NCBI RefSeq assembly: GCF_007970185.1
Contig: NZ_CP042431.1
Span: 1,860,001 to 1,924,000, forward strand
Reading direction: 5' to 3'
Source: Pseudobacter ginsenosidimutans
GTDB lineage: Bacteria; Bacteroidota; Bacteroidia; Chitinophagales; Chitinophagaceae
Length of the DNA: 64,000 bases
Part shown: positions 45,307-54,643 of the stretch, one piece after another
Position numbering within the stretch: position 1 is the stretch's first letter
Layout: every line of letters begins with the position of its first letter
Made by a program: the position numbers and the translations under genes
Notes under the pieces: model-generated
Told to the model about the DNA's origin: nothing
Database searches by the model: none
What the model saw: only the letters and a program-made list of their open reading frames with translations

Positions 45307-46737
45307 ATGAAAAAATTGTTGTTATCCTCACTATTGTCCCTGACCATAGCTGCTGCGTTTAGCCAGCAGGGTTATAATATCGGCCTCACCCTCAAGCCCT
45401 ACAAAAATGAAAAAGTGTACCTCGGTTACTACTATGGTAAACTGAAAGCGCTGGCGGATTCCGCAGTGCTGGACGGCAATAGCCAGGGAAGCTTCAAAGG
45501 AACGACGGCCCTGCCCGGCGGTATTTACTTCATCGTTTCCCCTTCCAGGCAAATACTGTTTGAATTGCTGCTGGACAAGGAGCAGCAGTTCACCATCGAG
45601 GCGGATACCACACAGCTCCCGTCCGGCGTGGTTTTTAAAGGCTCAAAAGATAATGCGCTTTTTCAGCAGTACACCAGATTTGCCAACCAGACCGGCACAG
45701 CCATTCATAAGGCCAATGGAGAAATGGCCACTGCCACCAACAAGAAAGCAGTGGAAGACAAAGTAAAGAAGCTGAACGAAACCATGCAGCACTACCGCGA
45801 CAGCCTCATTGACAAGCATCCTGAATCCTTGCTTGCTGCTTTGTTGCAGGCCATGAAGGAACCAGTGATCCCTCCCGCTTCAAAACATCCCGGTGGAAAA
45901 TACGATTCCAATTTCGCCTATCGTTACTTCAAAGACAATTTTTGGGATGGAGTGGAATTCAACGATGATCGCCTGGTGCGCACACCCTTCTTTGAAAGCA
46001 AACTGGATAAATACTATGACAGGCTGGTATCACCCGATCCGGATTCCATCAAACCTGAAGTGGATTATATGTTGCTCTACGCCCGCTCGGGTAAAGAGAT
46101 GTACAAATTCCTGATGGTGAAATTCGTGCAGCAATACATCAACCCCAAATACATGGGCCAGGATGCAGTGTTTGTGCACCTCTTCGAGAAGTTCATCAAT
46201 ACCGGCGAAGCTGATTTCTTTTCCAAAGAGTACAAAGAATATATGACCAAGCGGGCCTACAGTCTCATGGCCAATCAACTGGGGCTGCCTGCCGCCAATA
46301 TGAAAATGGTAGATACTTCCGGCCGTCCTGCCAATCTCTATGATGTGAAAGGTGAAATGATCGTGCTCTGCTTCTGGGATCCTACCTGCAGCCATTGCAA
46401 GGAAGTAGTGCCCAAAGTGGATTCCATCTTCCAGGCCAAATGGAAAGCTCAGGGCATCAAAGTGTACGGCGTGATGGTGGATGGAGGAAAAGATCTCTGG
46501 ACAAAGTACATCCGCGACAACAATCTTAAAGACTGGATACACGTTTACCAGTTGCCGGCGCAGCAGGAAGCCGAGCAGTCGGCCGGACAGCCGTCCTACC
46601 GCCAGCTCTACGATGTATTCCAAACGCCGATGCTGTACCTGTTGGATAAAGACAAACGGATCGTAGCCAAAAAACTTGACTACCTCCAGCTGAATGAAAT
46701 CATCGACCTTAAACTAAAGAAATCAAATACCAACTGA
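45307..46737 (+). CDS. TlpA-like thiol-disulfide oxidoreductase with N-terminal DUF4369-like domain
   Basis: This 476-residue protein has a signal peptide (MKKLLLSSLLSLTIAAAFSQ), an N-terminal DUF4369-like beta domain (about 22-110, with LTLKPYKNEKVYLGYYYGKLKALADSAVL), a helical middle region (about 120-310) with DUF5106-like features and a C-terminal thioredoxin fold with active site C361-S-H-C364 (CFWDPTCSHCKEVVP). Such proteins act in periplasmic disulfide exchange or redox control of exported proteins. The ATG at 45307 is preferred to an upstream TTG at 45292 because it begins the signal peptide. The parvulin gene follows 5 bases downstream. Confidence 0.87.
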   Translation: MKKLLLSSLLSLTIAAAFSQQGYNIGLTLKPYKNEKVYLGYYYGKLKALADSAVLDGNSQGSFKGTTALPGGIYFIVSPSRQILFELLLDKEQQFTIEADTTQLPSGVVFKGSKDNALFQQYTRFANQTGTAIHKANGEMATATNKKAVEDKVKKLNETMQHYRDSLIDKHPESLLAALLQAMKEPVIPPASKHPGGKYDSNFAYRYFKDNFWDGVEFNDDRLVRTPFFESKLDKYYDRLVSPDPDSIKPEVDYMLLYARSGKEMYKFLMVKFVQQYINPKYMGQDAVFVHLFEKFINTGEADFFSKEYKEYMTKRAYSLMANQLGLPAANMKMVDTSGRPANLYDVKGEMIVLCFWDPTCSHCKEVVPKVDSIFQAKWKAQGIKVYGVMVDGGKDLWTKYIRDNNLKDWIHVYQLPAQQEAEQSAGQPSYRQLYDVFQTPMLYLLDKDKRIVAKKLDYLQLNEIIDLKLKKSNTN

Positions 46738-46742
46738 TCCAA

Positions 46743-48695
46743 ATGAGACCTTCTCCGAAAGCCCTTGCAACCGCTGCCCTCATTATCGGCAGTACTGCTA
46801 CCGGACTGGCGCAAACGATCTTCACCTTTGGTGGAAAGCCCGTAAGCAAAGAGGAATTCCTCAAGGCTTACAATAAGAACAATACTGCGGAACAGCCAAC
46901 TGATAAATCCTATCGTGATTACCTGGATCTGTATACCCGCTTCAAACTGAAAGTACAGGCGGCCTATGATCAGCGCCTGGACACGCTTCCGGCGCAGCTG
47001 GCCGAACTAACCGGCTTCCGTAACCAGGTTGTGGACAATTACATGAATGATGATGCCAGCGTGAATATTCTCATCAAGGAAGCTGCGGATCGACTGAAGA
47101 AAGATATCTCAGTGGCCCATATTTTCGTGGCTGCCGATGAACATGCGTCTGCAGAAGTGATTGCCCGTGCAGAAGAGAAAATCAAAAACATTCAGCAAAG
47201 GTTACAGAACGGGGAAGATTTTGCTCAGCTGGCCCTTCAGGTTTCCGAAGACCCTGCCGTAAAGAGCAATAAAGGAACTATCGGTTATATCACAGCGCTG
47301 GTGTTGCCCTACGCAATGGAGAATGCCGTGTATGCTACTGCACCTGGTAAGACTTCTGCGATCGTGCGCTCTCAGATCGGTTTCCATATTTTCAAGAACC
47401 TGGCTGAAAGACCTGCCATCGGTAAAGTGACCGTTGCGCAAATCCTGCTTGGCTATCCTCCCGAAGCAACGGACCAACAAAAAGCAGCCAGTCGCAAAAA
47501 AGCGGACTCGCTGATAATCGTATTGAACAATGGCGCCGATTTCAAAGAACTGGCCCTGATGTACAGTACAGACAATACCACTTACCAGTCCGGAGGTGAA
47601 ATAATGGAATTCGGCGTAGGCCGCTACGCGCCTGCATTTGAGCAGGCTGCTTTTGCGCTGGATAAAGACGGGGAGGTAAGCGCTCCCTTCGAAACCGACT
47701 ATGGCGTACATATCATCAAAAGGATCAAACGCAGTCCGCTGCCCGGGGATCTGAATGATAAAATATTCCAGGAATCGCTTCGCACACAGGTGTTGCAAAG
47801 CGACAGAATGAATGTGGCAAAGAATATCCTCTATGATAAGATCAGGAAGGATGTACTTTTCAAACAACTCTCTACCGCTCCCATGCCGCAGGTGATTGCA
47901 TATGGCGACAGCCTCCTGCAAAACAGGAATCCAAAAGAAGGTTCTTACCTGAAAGAAAATCCGGCACTCTTCCTGGTGAAGGATCGGGTGTACAGGTTCA
48001 GTGACTGGAAGGAATTCCTTGAATCCATGTTCCGCCTGGAGAATATGAGACACCTGCCAGCCAGTCAATTATTTGAAACATTCAGCGAAAGGACCATCTT
48101 CGACTATTACCGCGATCACCTGGAAAACTATAATCCTGAATTCGCATATCAGCTGCACGAATTCAAAGAAGGCAATCTCTTGTTCGAGATCATGCAAAGG
48201 AAGATCTGGGATGTGGCCAGCTCCGATTCGGTTGGCCTTCAACGTTACTACGAAACCAACAAGGATAAATACTGGTGGGAAGCGAGCGCTGATGCCGTGA
48301 TCTTCACAGCCAACAGTGCAGCTGCAGCGGAAGACGCCAGGAAAAAACTGGAAACCAATCCCGGGGATTGGAAAGCGATTTCAGAAAACAGCAATGGCAA
48401 CCTGCAGGCGGATTCCGGAAGATTTGAACTGGGGCAGATACCGGTTTTTGAGCGCACCAATTTCACCGATGGCCTGATAACAGCCAATGTGAAGAATGAA
48501 GCCGACAACACCATCACTTTCGCATATATAATAAAGGTATACAGGGATAAGAGTCCGCGCAGCTTTGCTGACGCCCGTGGATTTATCGTAAATGATTACC
48601 AGTTGATGCTGGAAGAGAAATGGATCAATGAACTGAAGAAGAAATACCCCGTTAAGATCAAAGAGAAGGTAGTGAGTTCGCTCCCGAGGCAATAA
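46743..48695 (+). CDS. Periplasmic peptidyl-prolyl isomerase with two parvulin domains
   Basis: This 650-residue exported protein has a signal peptide (about 1-23) and two PpiC-type parvulin domains, about 105-215 (ISVAHIFVAADE..., FAQLALQVSEDPAVKSNKGTIGYIT, SQIGFHIFKNLAER) and 220-335 (VTVAQILLGYP..., LALMYSTDNTTYQSGGEIMEFG, TDYGVHIIKRIKR), then a long C-terminal helical region of about 300 residues with no named domain. It probably helps fold envelope proteins, and is cotranscribed with the thioredoxin-like gene just upstream, a sensible periplasmic folding pair. Confidence 0.88.
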   Translation: MRPSPKALATAALIIGSTATGLAQTIFTFGGKPVSKEEFLKAYNKNNTAEQPTDKSYRDYLDLYTRFKLKVQAAYDQRLDTLPAQLAELTGFRNQVVDNYMNDDASVNILIKEAADRLKKDISVAHIFVAADEHASAEVIARAEEKIKNIQQRLQNGEDFAQLALQVSEDPAVKSNKGTIGYITALVLPYAMENAVYATAPGKTSAIVRSQIGFHIFKNLAERPAIGKVTVAQILLGYPPEATDQQKAASRKKADSLIIVLNNGADFKELALMYSTDNTTYQSGGEIMEFGVGRYAPAFEQAAFALDKDGEVSAPFETDYGVHIIKRIKRSPLPGDLNDKIFQESLRTQVLQSDRMNVAKNILYDKIRKDVLFKQLSTAPMPQVIAYGDSLLQNRNPKEGSYLKENPALFLVKDRVYRFSDWKEFLESMFRLENMRHLPASQLFETFSERTIFDYYRDHLENYNPEFAYQLHEFKEGNLLFEIMQRKIWDVASSDSVGLQRYYETNKDKYWWEASADAVIFTANSAAAAEDARKKLETNPGDWKAISENSNGNLQADSGRFELGQIPVFERTNFTDGLITANVKNEADNTITFAYIIKVYRDKSPRSFADARGFIVNDYQLMLEEKWINELKKKYPVKIKEKVVSSLPRQ

Positions 48696-48719
48696 CAAAT
48701 AGCTGTTTTACATATAGGG

Positions 48720-48751
48720 CCGCAATGTAATGCATACATTGCGGCTTTTTG
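48720..48751 (+). terminator. Intrinsic terminator after the parvulin gene
   Basis: GCCGCAATGTA (48720-48730) and TACATTGCGGC (48736-48746) form a perfect 11-bp stem with a 5-base loop, followed by TTTTTG. Confidence 0.9.
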
Positions 48752-48925
48752 TTTGGAAATATCGCTGCAATACTGTCCCATTCCGGGTTTTTCTGTCTTC
48801 ATGTTATTTTCATCTTCTGTTGTTTTTTTTGTACAGTTATAGCAACATCTTAAGCTTTGATTAAGTTAAGATTTGCTGGTTGGCACAGTTTTTTTTAAGA
48901 GAATGTTGTACTTAAATTTTAGCGT

Positions 48926-49624
48926 ATGAAACGGATGAAACAATTGATCATTATTGTAGCTGCCTGTTCGCTCAGTATGGCTGCAATGGCACAACAGAGC
49001 AAAGTATTCGTAAAAGGCGGTTTGAACCTCGCCAACATTTCAAAGAATAACGACGGTGAAGTGGATGATGCCAACACATTGGCCAGCTTTCACGTAGGTT
49101 TAATGGCAGACCTTCCTGTAGGTCAGTTTTTTGCTATTCAACCCGGATTGTTGTTTACAGGCAAGGGTTCCAAGATCCAGAATGGTAATTCATCAGACAA
49201 CAATTATTACAAAGCGACCACTAATCCCCTGTATGTAGAATTACCAGTGAATGCGGTGTTTAAGATCCCTCTGGAAACCAACTCACAACTCTTTGTAGGC
49301 GCAGGCCCATATGCGGCATTGGGTGTTGGTGGTAAAAGAAAGATCGAAGGAAAGGTGCTTGGAGTGGAATACAGTCGTAAAGACAATATCGAATTCAGCA
49401 ATGACGATCCTACCACATTCAATGAAGAAGAAGGCGCCGGCCTTGGCGTGATGCGCCGTTTCGATTTCGGTCTCAATGCCACTGCCGGTTTGATCCTGAA
49501 CAAATTCCTGGTGCAGGTTAATTATGGTTTAGGTTTAACCAAACTGCAATCTGGCGCAGACAATGGTGAAGACAACAAGAACAAGCACAGGGTGCTCAGT
49601 CTTTCAGTAGGTATTGGTTTATAG
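48926..49624 (+). CDS. PorT-family outer-membrane beta-barrel protein
   Basis: This 232-residue protein has a signal peptide (MKRMKQLIIIVAACSLSMAAMAQ) and a barrel that opens with VFVKGGLNLANIS and continues with alternating strands (FFAIQPGLLFTGKGSKI, LYVELPVNAVFKIPL, FVGAGPYAALGVGGK, FGLNATAGLILNKFLVQVNYGLGLTKL) to VLSLSVGIGL. This is the pattern of PorT-like Bacteroidota barrels of unknown role. The gene is alone between a terminator and a convergent metF. Confidence 0.85.
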   Translation: MKRMKQLIIIVAACSLSMAAMAQQSKVFVKGGLNLANISKNNDGEVDDANTLASFHVGLMADLPVGQFFAIQPGLLFTGKGSKIQNGNSSDNNYYKATTNPLYVELPVNAVFKIPLETNSQLFVGAGPYAALGVGGKRKIEGKVLGVEYSRKDNIEFSNDDPTTFNEEEGAGLGVMRRFDFGLNATAGLILNKFLVQVNYGLGLTKLQSGADNGEDNKNKHRVLSLSVGIGL

Positions 49625-49665
49625 AAAAACTGTAAGAAATAATTGAAGAACCACGATGCAAAAGC

Positions 49666-49731
49666 AAAGGCTTCTGCCGGGTAAACGAATTACAACAATA
49701 GTGTTGTTATTCAGTTCCGGTAGAAGCCTTT
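49666..49731. terminator. Large bidirectional terminator hairpin
   Basis: AAAGGCTTCTGCCGG (49666-49680) pairs with CCGGTAGAAGCCTTT (49717-49731) with a single G-T pair. The 36-base interior holds a second small ACAACA/TGTTGT hairpin. It lies between convergent genes ending at 49624 and 49749. Confidence 0.7.
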
Positions 49732-49748
49732 ATAGTATGAGCTATTTA

Positions 49749-50702
49749 TTAAACGAGTTTTTTCACTGCGTTGTAGATCACTTTGGGCTTGCCGAGTGTG
49801 TAGTAATGCAGCACAGGAACGCCGGCCGCTTTCAGCTCTTTTGATTGTTGCAGTAACCATTCTGTTCCTACCTGTTCAACATCCGTATCTGTTTTGCATT
49901 TCATGATCTCGTTGCTGAAATCAGTTGGAATGTCTACATGGAAAGTGCGGGGGATCACACTCAGTTGTTTCTTGCTGGTGATGGGTTTCAGGCCCGGGAT
50001 GATAGGAATATCGATGCCGGCTTCGCGGCAGGCTTTCACGAAATTGAAATATTTCTGGTTATCGAAGAACATTTGCGTTACCACATATTCAGCGCCGGAT
50101 TCAACTTTGGCTTTAAGGTAAGCGAGATCCGTCTGAAGATTGGGGGCTTCGAAATGTTTTTCAGGATAGCCCGCTACGCCGATACAGAAATTGGTGCGGA
50201 AGCCATCGCGGATATCTTCTTCGAGGTAGATACCGTTATTGAGATTGATCACTTGTTTCAGCAGGTCGAGTGCATAACGGTTACCACCGATCTCTGGTTC
50301 GAAAGTGGTTTCATTCTTGGCTGCATCACCGCGGAGCACCAGCACATTGTCTACTCCAATAAAATTCAGGTCAATCAGGGCGTCTTCCGTTTCACGTTTG
50401 TTGAAACCACCGCAAATGAGGTGAGGGACTGCATCTACTTTATAATAGTTCATGATGGCGGCGCAGATGCCTACAGTGCCAGGGCGCTTGCGCACTTCCA
50501 CTTTATCGAAAGTGCCATCGGCCTTCTTTTTGAACACGTGCTCGCTCCTGTGATAAGTAACATTGATGTATGCAGGCTTGAATTCCATCAGCGGGTCCAG
50601 GTGGTCGTAGATAGAATTGATGGTCTTCCCTTTCAAAGGGGGAAGGATCTCAAAGGAAATCAGGGTATCTTTAGCCTGTTTGATATGATCAATTACTTTC
50701 AT
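49749..50702 (-). CDS. metF: 5,10-methylenetetrahydrofolate reductase
   Basis: This 317-residue (beta/alpha)8 flavoprotein matches MetF: SFEILPPLKG near the N-terminus (the catalytic Glu region), INVTYHRSEH, VPHLICGGFNKRETEDALIDL, VLVLRGDA and GAEYVVTQMFFDNQKYFNFV, and PIIPGLKPITS. It reduces 5,10-methylene-THF to 5-methyl-THF for methionine synthesis. No neighbouring methionine gene is present. Confidence 0.95.
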   Translation of the reverse strand: MKVIDHIKQAKDTLISFEILPPLKGKTINSIYDHLDPLMEFKPAYINVTYHRSEHVFKKKADGTFDKVEVRKRPGTVGICAAIMNYYKVDAVPHLICGGFNKRETEDALIDLNFIGVDNVLVLRGDAAKNETTFEPEIGGNRYALDLLKQVINLNNGIYLEEDIRDGFRTNFCIGVAGYPEKHFEAPNLQTDLAYLKAKVESGAEYVVTQMFFDNQKYFNFVKACREAGIDIPIIPGLKPITSKKQLSVIPRTFHVDIPTDFSNEIMKCKTDTDVEQVGTEWLLQQSKELKAAGVPVLHYYTLGKPKVIYNAVKKLV

Positions 50703-50822
50703 GAGTGGTTAATTGGCCTGCAAACATATGTAAGGAAATCCGGATGGCAAATAGCTGTTAAATTCCGGTATGCGAAAGGTATTTGGATTGGGATGAGTAT
50801 TTTTGTACAAATAACGTAACAC

Positions 50823-51608
50823 TTGATCAGCGAAATTCACACTAAAGAACTGGTAAAGATCTATGGCGGCCGTACCGTTGTGAACCATGTATCCGTACAG
50901 GTTAAGCAGGGAGAGATCGTGGGTCTGCTGGGTCCTAACGGAGCGGGAAAGACAACTACCTTCTACATGGTAGTAGGTTTGATCAAGCCCGACGAAGGCC
51001 AGGTATTCCTCGACAATGAGGAGATCACGAAGCTCCCCATGTATAAAAGGGCGCAGCTCGGGATCGGTTATCTTCCCCAGGAAGCCTCTGTTTTCCGCAA
51101 ACTGAGTGTGGAAGACAATATCAAGGCTGTACTGGAAATGACCAGGCTCACCAAAGCCCAACAACGCGAAAAACTGGAAAGCCTGCTGGATGAATTCCGC
51201 CTCCATCACGTACGCAAGAACAATGGAGACAGTCTCTCGGGTGGTGAAAGAAGAAGAACAGAGATTGCCCGTGCACTGGCTGTGGATCCTAAATTCATAC
51301 TGCTGGATGAGCCATTCGCCGGTGTGGACCCCATTGCCGTGGAAGATATCCAGGGAGTGGTGGCACGCCTCAAGTACAAGAATATCGGAATCCTCATCAC
51401 TGACCATAACGTAAACGAAACCCTGAGTATCTGTGATCGCGCCTACCTGCTGATCGACGGTAAGATCTTCAAACATGGAACTGCTGAAGAACTGGCCGAT
51501 GATGAACAGGTGCGCAGGCTCTATCTCGGTAGGAACTTCGAGCTGAAACGTAAGGATTACCTTCACGAAGAAGCCCTCAGGTCTATCATTGGTGAGAATA
51601 AACAATAA
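50823..51608 (+). CDS. lptB: LPS export ABC transporter ATP-binding protein LptB
   Basis: This 261-residue ATPase has Walker [11 protein letters not shown]-loop near [12 protein letters not shown] (the segment typical of LptB), signature [15 protein letters not shown], Walker [14 protein letters not shown] and the H-loop in LITDHNV. It powers extraction of lipopolysaccharide from the inner membrane. The start is a TTG at 50823: an in-frame TAA lies at 50817-50819 and no ATG is near, so a TTG start is forced. A TATTTTTG box (50798-50805) just upstream fits a -7 element and would leave a very short leader. Confidence 0.94.
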   Translation: MISEIHTKELVKIYGGRTVVNHVSVQVKQGEIVGLLGPNGAGKTTTFYMVVGLIKPDEGQVFLDNEEITKLPMYKRAQLGIGYLPQEASVFRKLSVEDNIKAVLEMTRLTKAQQREKLESLLDEFRLHHVRKNNGDSLSGGERRRTEIARALAVDPKFILLDEPFAGVDPIAVEDIQGVVARLKYKNIGILITDHNVNETLSICDRAYLLIDGKIFKHGTAEELADDEQVRRLYLGRNFELKRKDYLHEEALRSIIGENKQ

Positions 51609-51659
51609 CAGCCTTGCTGAAACTTACCTGTCAATTCCTGTAAATTCTTTATTTTGCCG

Positions 51660-53177
51660 ATGGTGAAACTATTGTCGCCTGCCATATCATCGCTGGCCCG
51701 CATGAGACTGTGGCGCATTGAAGGATGGAAAACCCATCCGCAGGACGCGCAAAGGGAAGTATTGCAGGACCTCGTAACTGCAGCGCAATACACCGAATTC
51801 GGCAAGAAATACAATTTCTCCACGCTCTTCAATATCCGCTCTTTCAAACAGACCGTTCCTGTGCATGAGTATGAGGACATGAAGCCTTATATCCAGCGCA
51901 TCATGGAAGGTGAACAGAATATTCTCTGGAACACCCCCATCTACTGGTTTGCCAAAAGCAGCGGCACCACTTCAGACAAAAGCAAATTCATTCCCGTCAG
52001 CGATGAAAGCCTGGAAGACGGTCACTACAAAGCCGCCAAAGACGTGCTGACAATGTACTATCAGTTCAAACCCGACTCCGACCTGCTCACAGGAAAGGGA
52101 CTGGTGCTGGGTGGCAGTCATACCATCAATCCTCTGAATCATGAAGCGCAATACGGAGACCTCAGTGCAGTGCTCCTGCAGAACACCCCATTCTGGGGTA
52201 ACTGGCTGCGTGTACCTGATCTAAGTATTGCATTGATGGACGAATGGGAAAGCAAGATCGAAATGCTGGCCCAGAGCACGATCCGTGAGAATGTGACTTC
52301 TATCTCCGGAGTGCCTACCTGGACGTTGGTGCTGTTCCGCAGGATCCTCGAGATCACAGGAAAACAATCCATCGCTGAAGTATGGCCCAACCTGGAACTC
52401 TACATGCATGGAGGCGTTTCATTTACGCCTTACCGTGAGCAGTTCCAAAAGATCATCGGTAAGCCGATCAATTACCTGGAAATGTACAATGCCAGTGAAG
52501 GTTTCTTTGCAGCACAGGATATACCAGGTGAAGAAGGCATGCTGCTGTTTGTTGACCATGGCATCTTCATGGAGTTCATGCCGATTGAAGAATACGGAAA
52601 ACAATTCCCCGATACCATCGGTCTCAGCGAAGTGGAGCTCAATAAGAACTATGCCCTCGTGATCAGCACCAATGGCGGACTCTGGCGGTATTTGCTGGGA
52701 GATACCATTCAGTTCACCTCTCTCGACCCTTTCCGTATCAAGGTCAGCGGAAGACTGAAACATTATATGAATGCTTTTGGGGAAGAAGTGATCGTAGACA
52801 ATACCGATAAGGCCATTGCTGCAGCTTCTGCCGCCACCGGCGCCATCGTGAACGATTATACCGCCGCTCCGGTCTATTTCAGCGAAGGCAGTAATGGCGC
52901 TCACGAATGGCTGATCGAATTCGAAAAACAGCCTGATGATCTGGCTGCTTTCACCAGGGAGCTGGATGCCACACTCAAATCCCTCAACAGCGATTACGAA
53001 GCCAAACGGCATAAAGATATCGCCCTGCGCATGCCCATCGTGCATTCCCTCACCAAAGGAATTTTCAGCAACTGGCTTAAAAGCCGGGGCAAACTGGGAG
53101 GCCAGCACAAAGTACCACGCCTCAGCAATGAACGCACTCATCTGGAAGAGATCAAACAGTTAGCCGGGATCAACTAA
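51660..53177 (+). CDS. GH3 auxin-responsive-promoter-family acyl-adenylating enzyme
   Basis: This 505-residue enzyme belongs to the ANL-related family that includes plant GH3 acyl-amido synthetases and bacterial homologues. It shows the ATP-binding loop FAKSSGTTSDKSKFIPVS, a middle segment LEMYNASEGFFAAQD and LWRYLLGDTIQFTSLDPFRIKVSGRLKHYMNAFGEEV, which carries the conserved D of the adenylate site. Bacterial members are expected to adenylate a carboxylate and join it to an amine; the substrates are unknown. The ATG at 51660 is chosen over a TTG two codons upstream. A REP-type palindrome follows the gene. Confidence 0.88.
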   Translation: MVKLLSPAISSLARMRLWRIEGWKTHPQDAQREVLQDLVTAAQYTEFGKKYNFSTLFNIRSFKQTVPVHEYEDMKPYIQRIMEGEQNILWNTPIYWFAKSSGTTSDKSKFIPVSDESLEDGHYKAAKDVLTMYYQFKPDSDLLTGKGLVLGGSHTINPLNHEAQYGDLSAVLLQNTPFWGNWLRVPDLSIALMDEWESKIEMLAQSTIRENVTSISGVPTWTLVLFRRILEITGKQSIAEVWPNLELYMHGGVSFTPYREQFQKIIGKPINYLEMYNASEGFFAAQDIPGEEGMLLFVDHGIFMEFMPIEEYGKQFPDTIGLSEVELNKNYALVISTNGGLWRYLLGDTIQFTSLDPFRIKVSGRLKHYMNAFGEEVIVDNTDKAIAAASAATGAIVNDYTAAPVYFSEGSNGAHEWLIEFEKQPDDLAAFTRELDATLKSLNSDYEAKRHKDIALRMPIVHSLTKGIFSNWLKSRGKLGGQHKVPRLSNERTHLEEIKQLAGIN

Positions 53178-53193
53178 TTTGTTAGCGTGTGCC

Positions 53194-53220
53194 CAGTCGC
53201 ATGCCGGAGGCGAGCGACTG
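53194..53220. repeat. CAGTCGC...GCGACTG palindrome (REP-like)
   Basis: CAGTCGC at 53194-53200 and GCGACTG at 53214-53220 are a perfect 7-base inverted repeat around ATGCCGGAGGCGA. The same arms occur at 45197-45219, and a related hairpin at 54601-54629. All lie between genes. Confidence 0.6.
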
Positions 53221-53344
53221 CACAAACCCTGCACTGCCCCTGCATTCGCAGCCAAAATCCTTCCACCCTGCACAATAATTATTTCGCTCACGTATTGCAT
53301 AAATTCACTTTATTTGTGCTCGTTTTATAAAAATTCAACCAACC

Positions 53345-54100
53345 ATGAAACTACTCGACAATAAGGTTGCTATAGTAACTGGCGCGGCCCGCGGTATCGG
53401 AGAAGCGATTGCAGTGAAACTGGCCGAACATGGCGCAAGCATCGCCTTCACTTATGTAAGCGACAGCAGCGCAGACAAGGCAGCAGCGCTTCAACAGAAA
53501 CTGGAATCACTGGGTGTAAAAGCCAAAGCCTATAAAAGCAATGCCGGCGATTTTGCAGCCAGCGAGCAATTTGTGAATGATGTGGTGAAAGAATTTGGCA
53601 CTATCGACGTTTGTGTGAACAATGCAGGTATCTCCAAAGACAATCTCCTGCTTCGCATGACGCCTGAGCAATGGGACGATGTAATGAACATCAACCTGAA
53701 AAGCGTTTTCAATATCACCAAGCAGGTGATCCGCCCCATGATGAAAGCAAAGAAAGGAAGCATCATCAATATGAGCTCCATCATCGGTATCCGCGGAAAC
53801 GCAGGCCAGGCAAGCTATGCAGCCAGCAAGGCCGGTATCATCGGATTTACAAAATCCATCGCGCACGAACTGGGTAGCAGGAATATTCGTTGCAATGCCA
53901 TCGCCCCCGGTTTCATCGAAACAGATATGACGCATTATCTCCAGGATGGAGACGCCAGCAAGGCATTCCTGGAAAAAATTCCTCTCGGACGTTTCGGAAG
54001 TGGTGAAGAAATTGCCAACACTACTTTGTTCCTTGCTTCAGACATGAGCACCTACATTACTGGTCAGGTGTTGAGCGTTTGCGGCGGATTGAATATTTAG
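53345..54100 (+). CDS. fabG: 3-oxoacyl-[acyl-carrier-protein] reductase
   Basis: This 251-residue short-chain dehydrogenase has the NAD(P) loop VTGAARGIGEAIA (about 11-23), NNAG at 92-95, and the catalytic triad Ser145, Tyr158, Lys162 (INMSSIIG, YAASKAG), ending YITGQVLSVCGGLNI, the normal FabG C-terminus. It reduces 3-ketoacyl-ACP in fatty acid synthesis. Other SDR roles are possible, but length and motifs match FabG well. A terminator follows. Confidence 0.92.
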   Translation: MKLLDNKVAIVTGAARGIGEAIAVKLAEHGASIAFTYVSDSSADKAAALQQKLESLGVKAKAYKSNAGDFAASEQFVNDVVKEFGTIDVCVNNAGISKDNLLLRMTPEQWDDVMNINLKSVFNITKQVIRPMMKAKKGSIINMSSIIGIRGNAGQASYAASKAGIIGFTKSIAHELGSRNIRCNAIAPGFIETDMTHYLQDGDASKAFLEKIPLGRFGSGEEIANTTLFLASDMSTYITGQVLSVCGGLNI

Positions 54101-54120
54101 ATCGATAAAAAACTATACTG

Positions 54121-54153
54121 AAGCAGGGCCGTTAACGAAGCCCTGCTTTTTTA
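54121..54153 (+). terminator. Intrinsic terminator after fabG
   Basis: AAGCAGGGC (54121-54129) and GCCCTGCTT (54140-54148) form a 9-bp stem with a 10-base loop, followed by a T-run. Confidence 0.85.
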
Positions 54154-54201
54154 TTTGAAAGGTAGTCACTACCAGCCCTCCACTAATAAACTCGTCAATC
54201 A

Positions 54202-54546
54202 ATGAAACTGCCTTATTGCCTGTTGCTTGCCTTTTGTCTCGGAGGGTTGTCCTGTGGTCTTTCTAATGTGAAACCAGATCCGGATATGATGAAATCCATG
54301 GAAGAAGTAGTGAACAGGTACCAGGGAAAAATAAGTTACACCTATGGAGTAAGCGCATCTTCATCGAAAAGGAAATCGAAATATTTTGAACTCACCCTTG
54401 AAGAAAGTCAACTGGTCAACTCAAGTGATGATGAATACAAGCAGGTGGCTGCCGAAGGATGGTGGCTTGTTATAGGGTCATACGCGATAAAAACAACCAC
54501 TGGCTTGAACTTTACATGGATCTTTCCGGAAACCCGCCGAAGGTGA
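54202..54546 (+). CDS. Hypothetical small lipoprotein
   Basis: A 114-residue protein with a lipoprotein signal (LPYCLLLAFCLGGLSC, Cys18), then a mostly beta domain with YTYGVSASSSKRKSKYFELTLEESQ and VAAEGWWLVIGSYAIK. I do not recognise the family. It lies between fabG and the convergent enoyl-CoA hydratase, with a palindrome at 54601-54629 in the gap that may serve as terminator. Confidence 0.65.
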   Translation: MKLPYCLLLAFCLGGLSCGLSNVKPDPDMMKSMEEVVNRYQGKISYTYGVSASSSKRKSKYFELTLEESQLVNSSDDEYKQVAAEGWWLVIGSYAIKTTTGLNFTWIFPETRRR

Positions 54547-54600
54547 CAGGAATGAAACACCTGGATTAACGGAGATACCCAATCGAAAAATATTCGGGAG

Positions 54601-54629
54601 CAGTTGCTCTTTATCTTATAGAGCGACTG
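54601..54629. repeat. CAGTTGC...GCGACTG hairpin, REP-like and possible terminator
   Basis: CAGTTGCTCT (54601-54610) and AGAGCGACTG (54620-54629) pair over 10 positions with one G-T, flanked by GGGAG and CCCCC that extend the stem. Its outer arms resemble the palindromes near 45200 and 53200. It sits between convergent genes. Confidence 0.55.
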
Positions 54630-54643
54630 CCCCCGGTCAATTG

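Noticed and set aside
48886-48905. A sigma-54-like -24 element (TTGGCACAG) before the beta-barrel gene
   Set aside because: The -12 GC doublet is missing; the expected position is a run of T.
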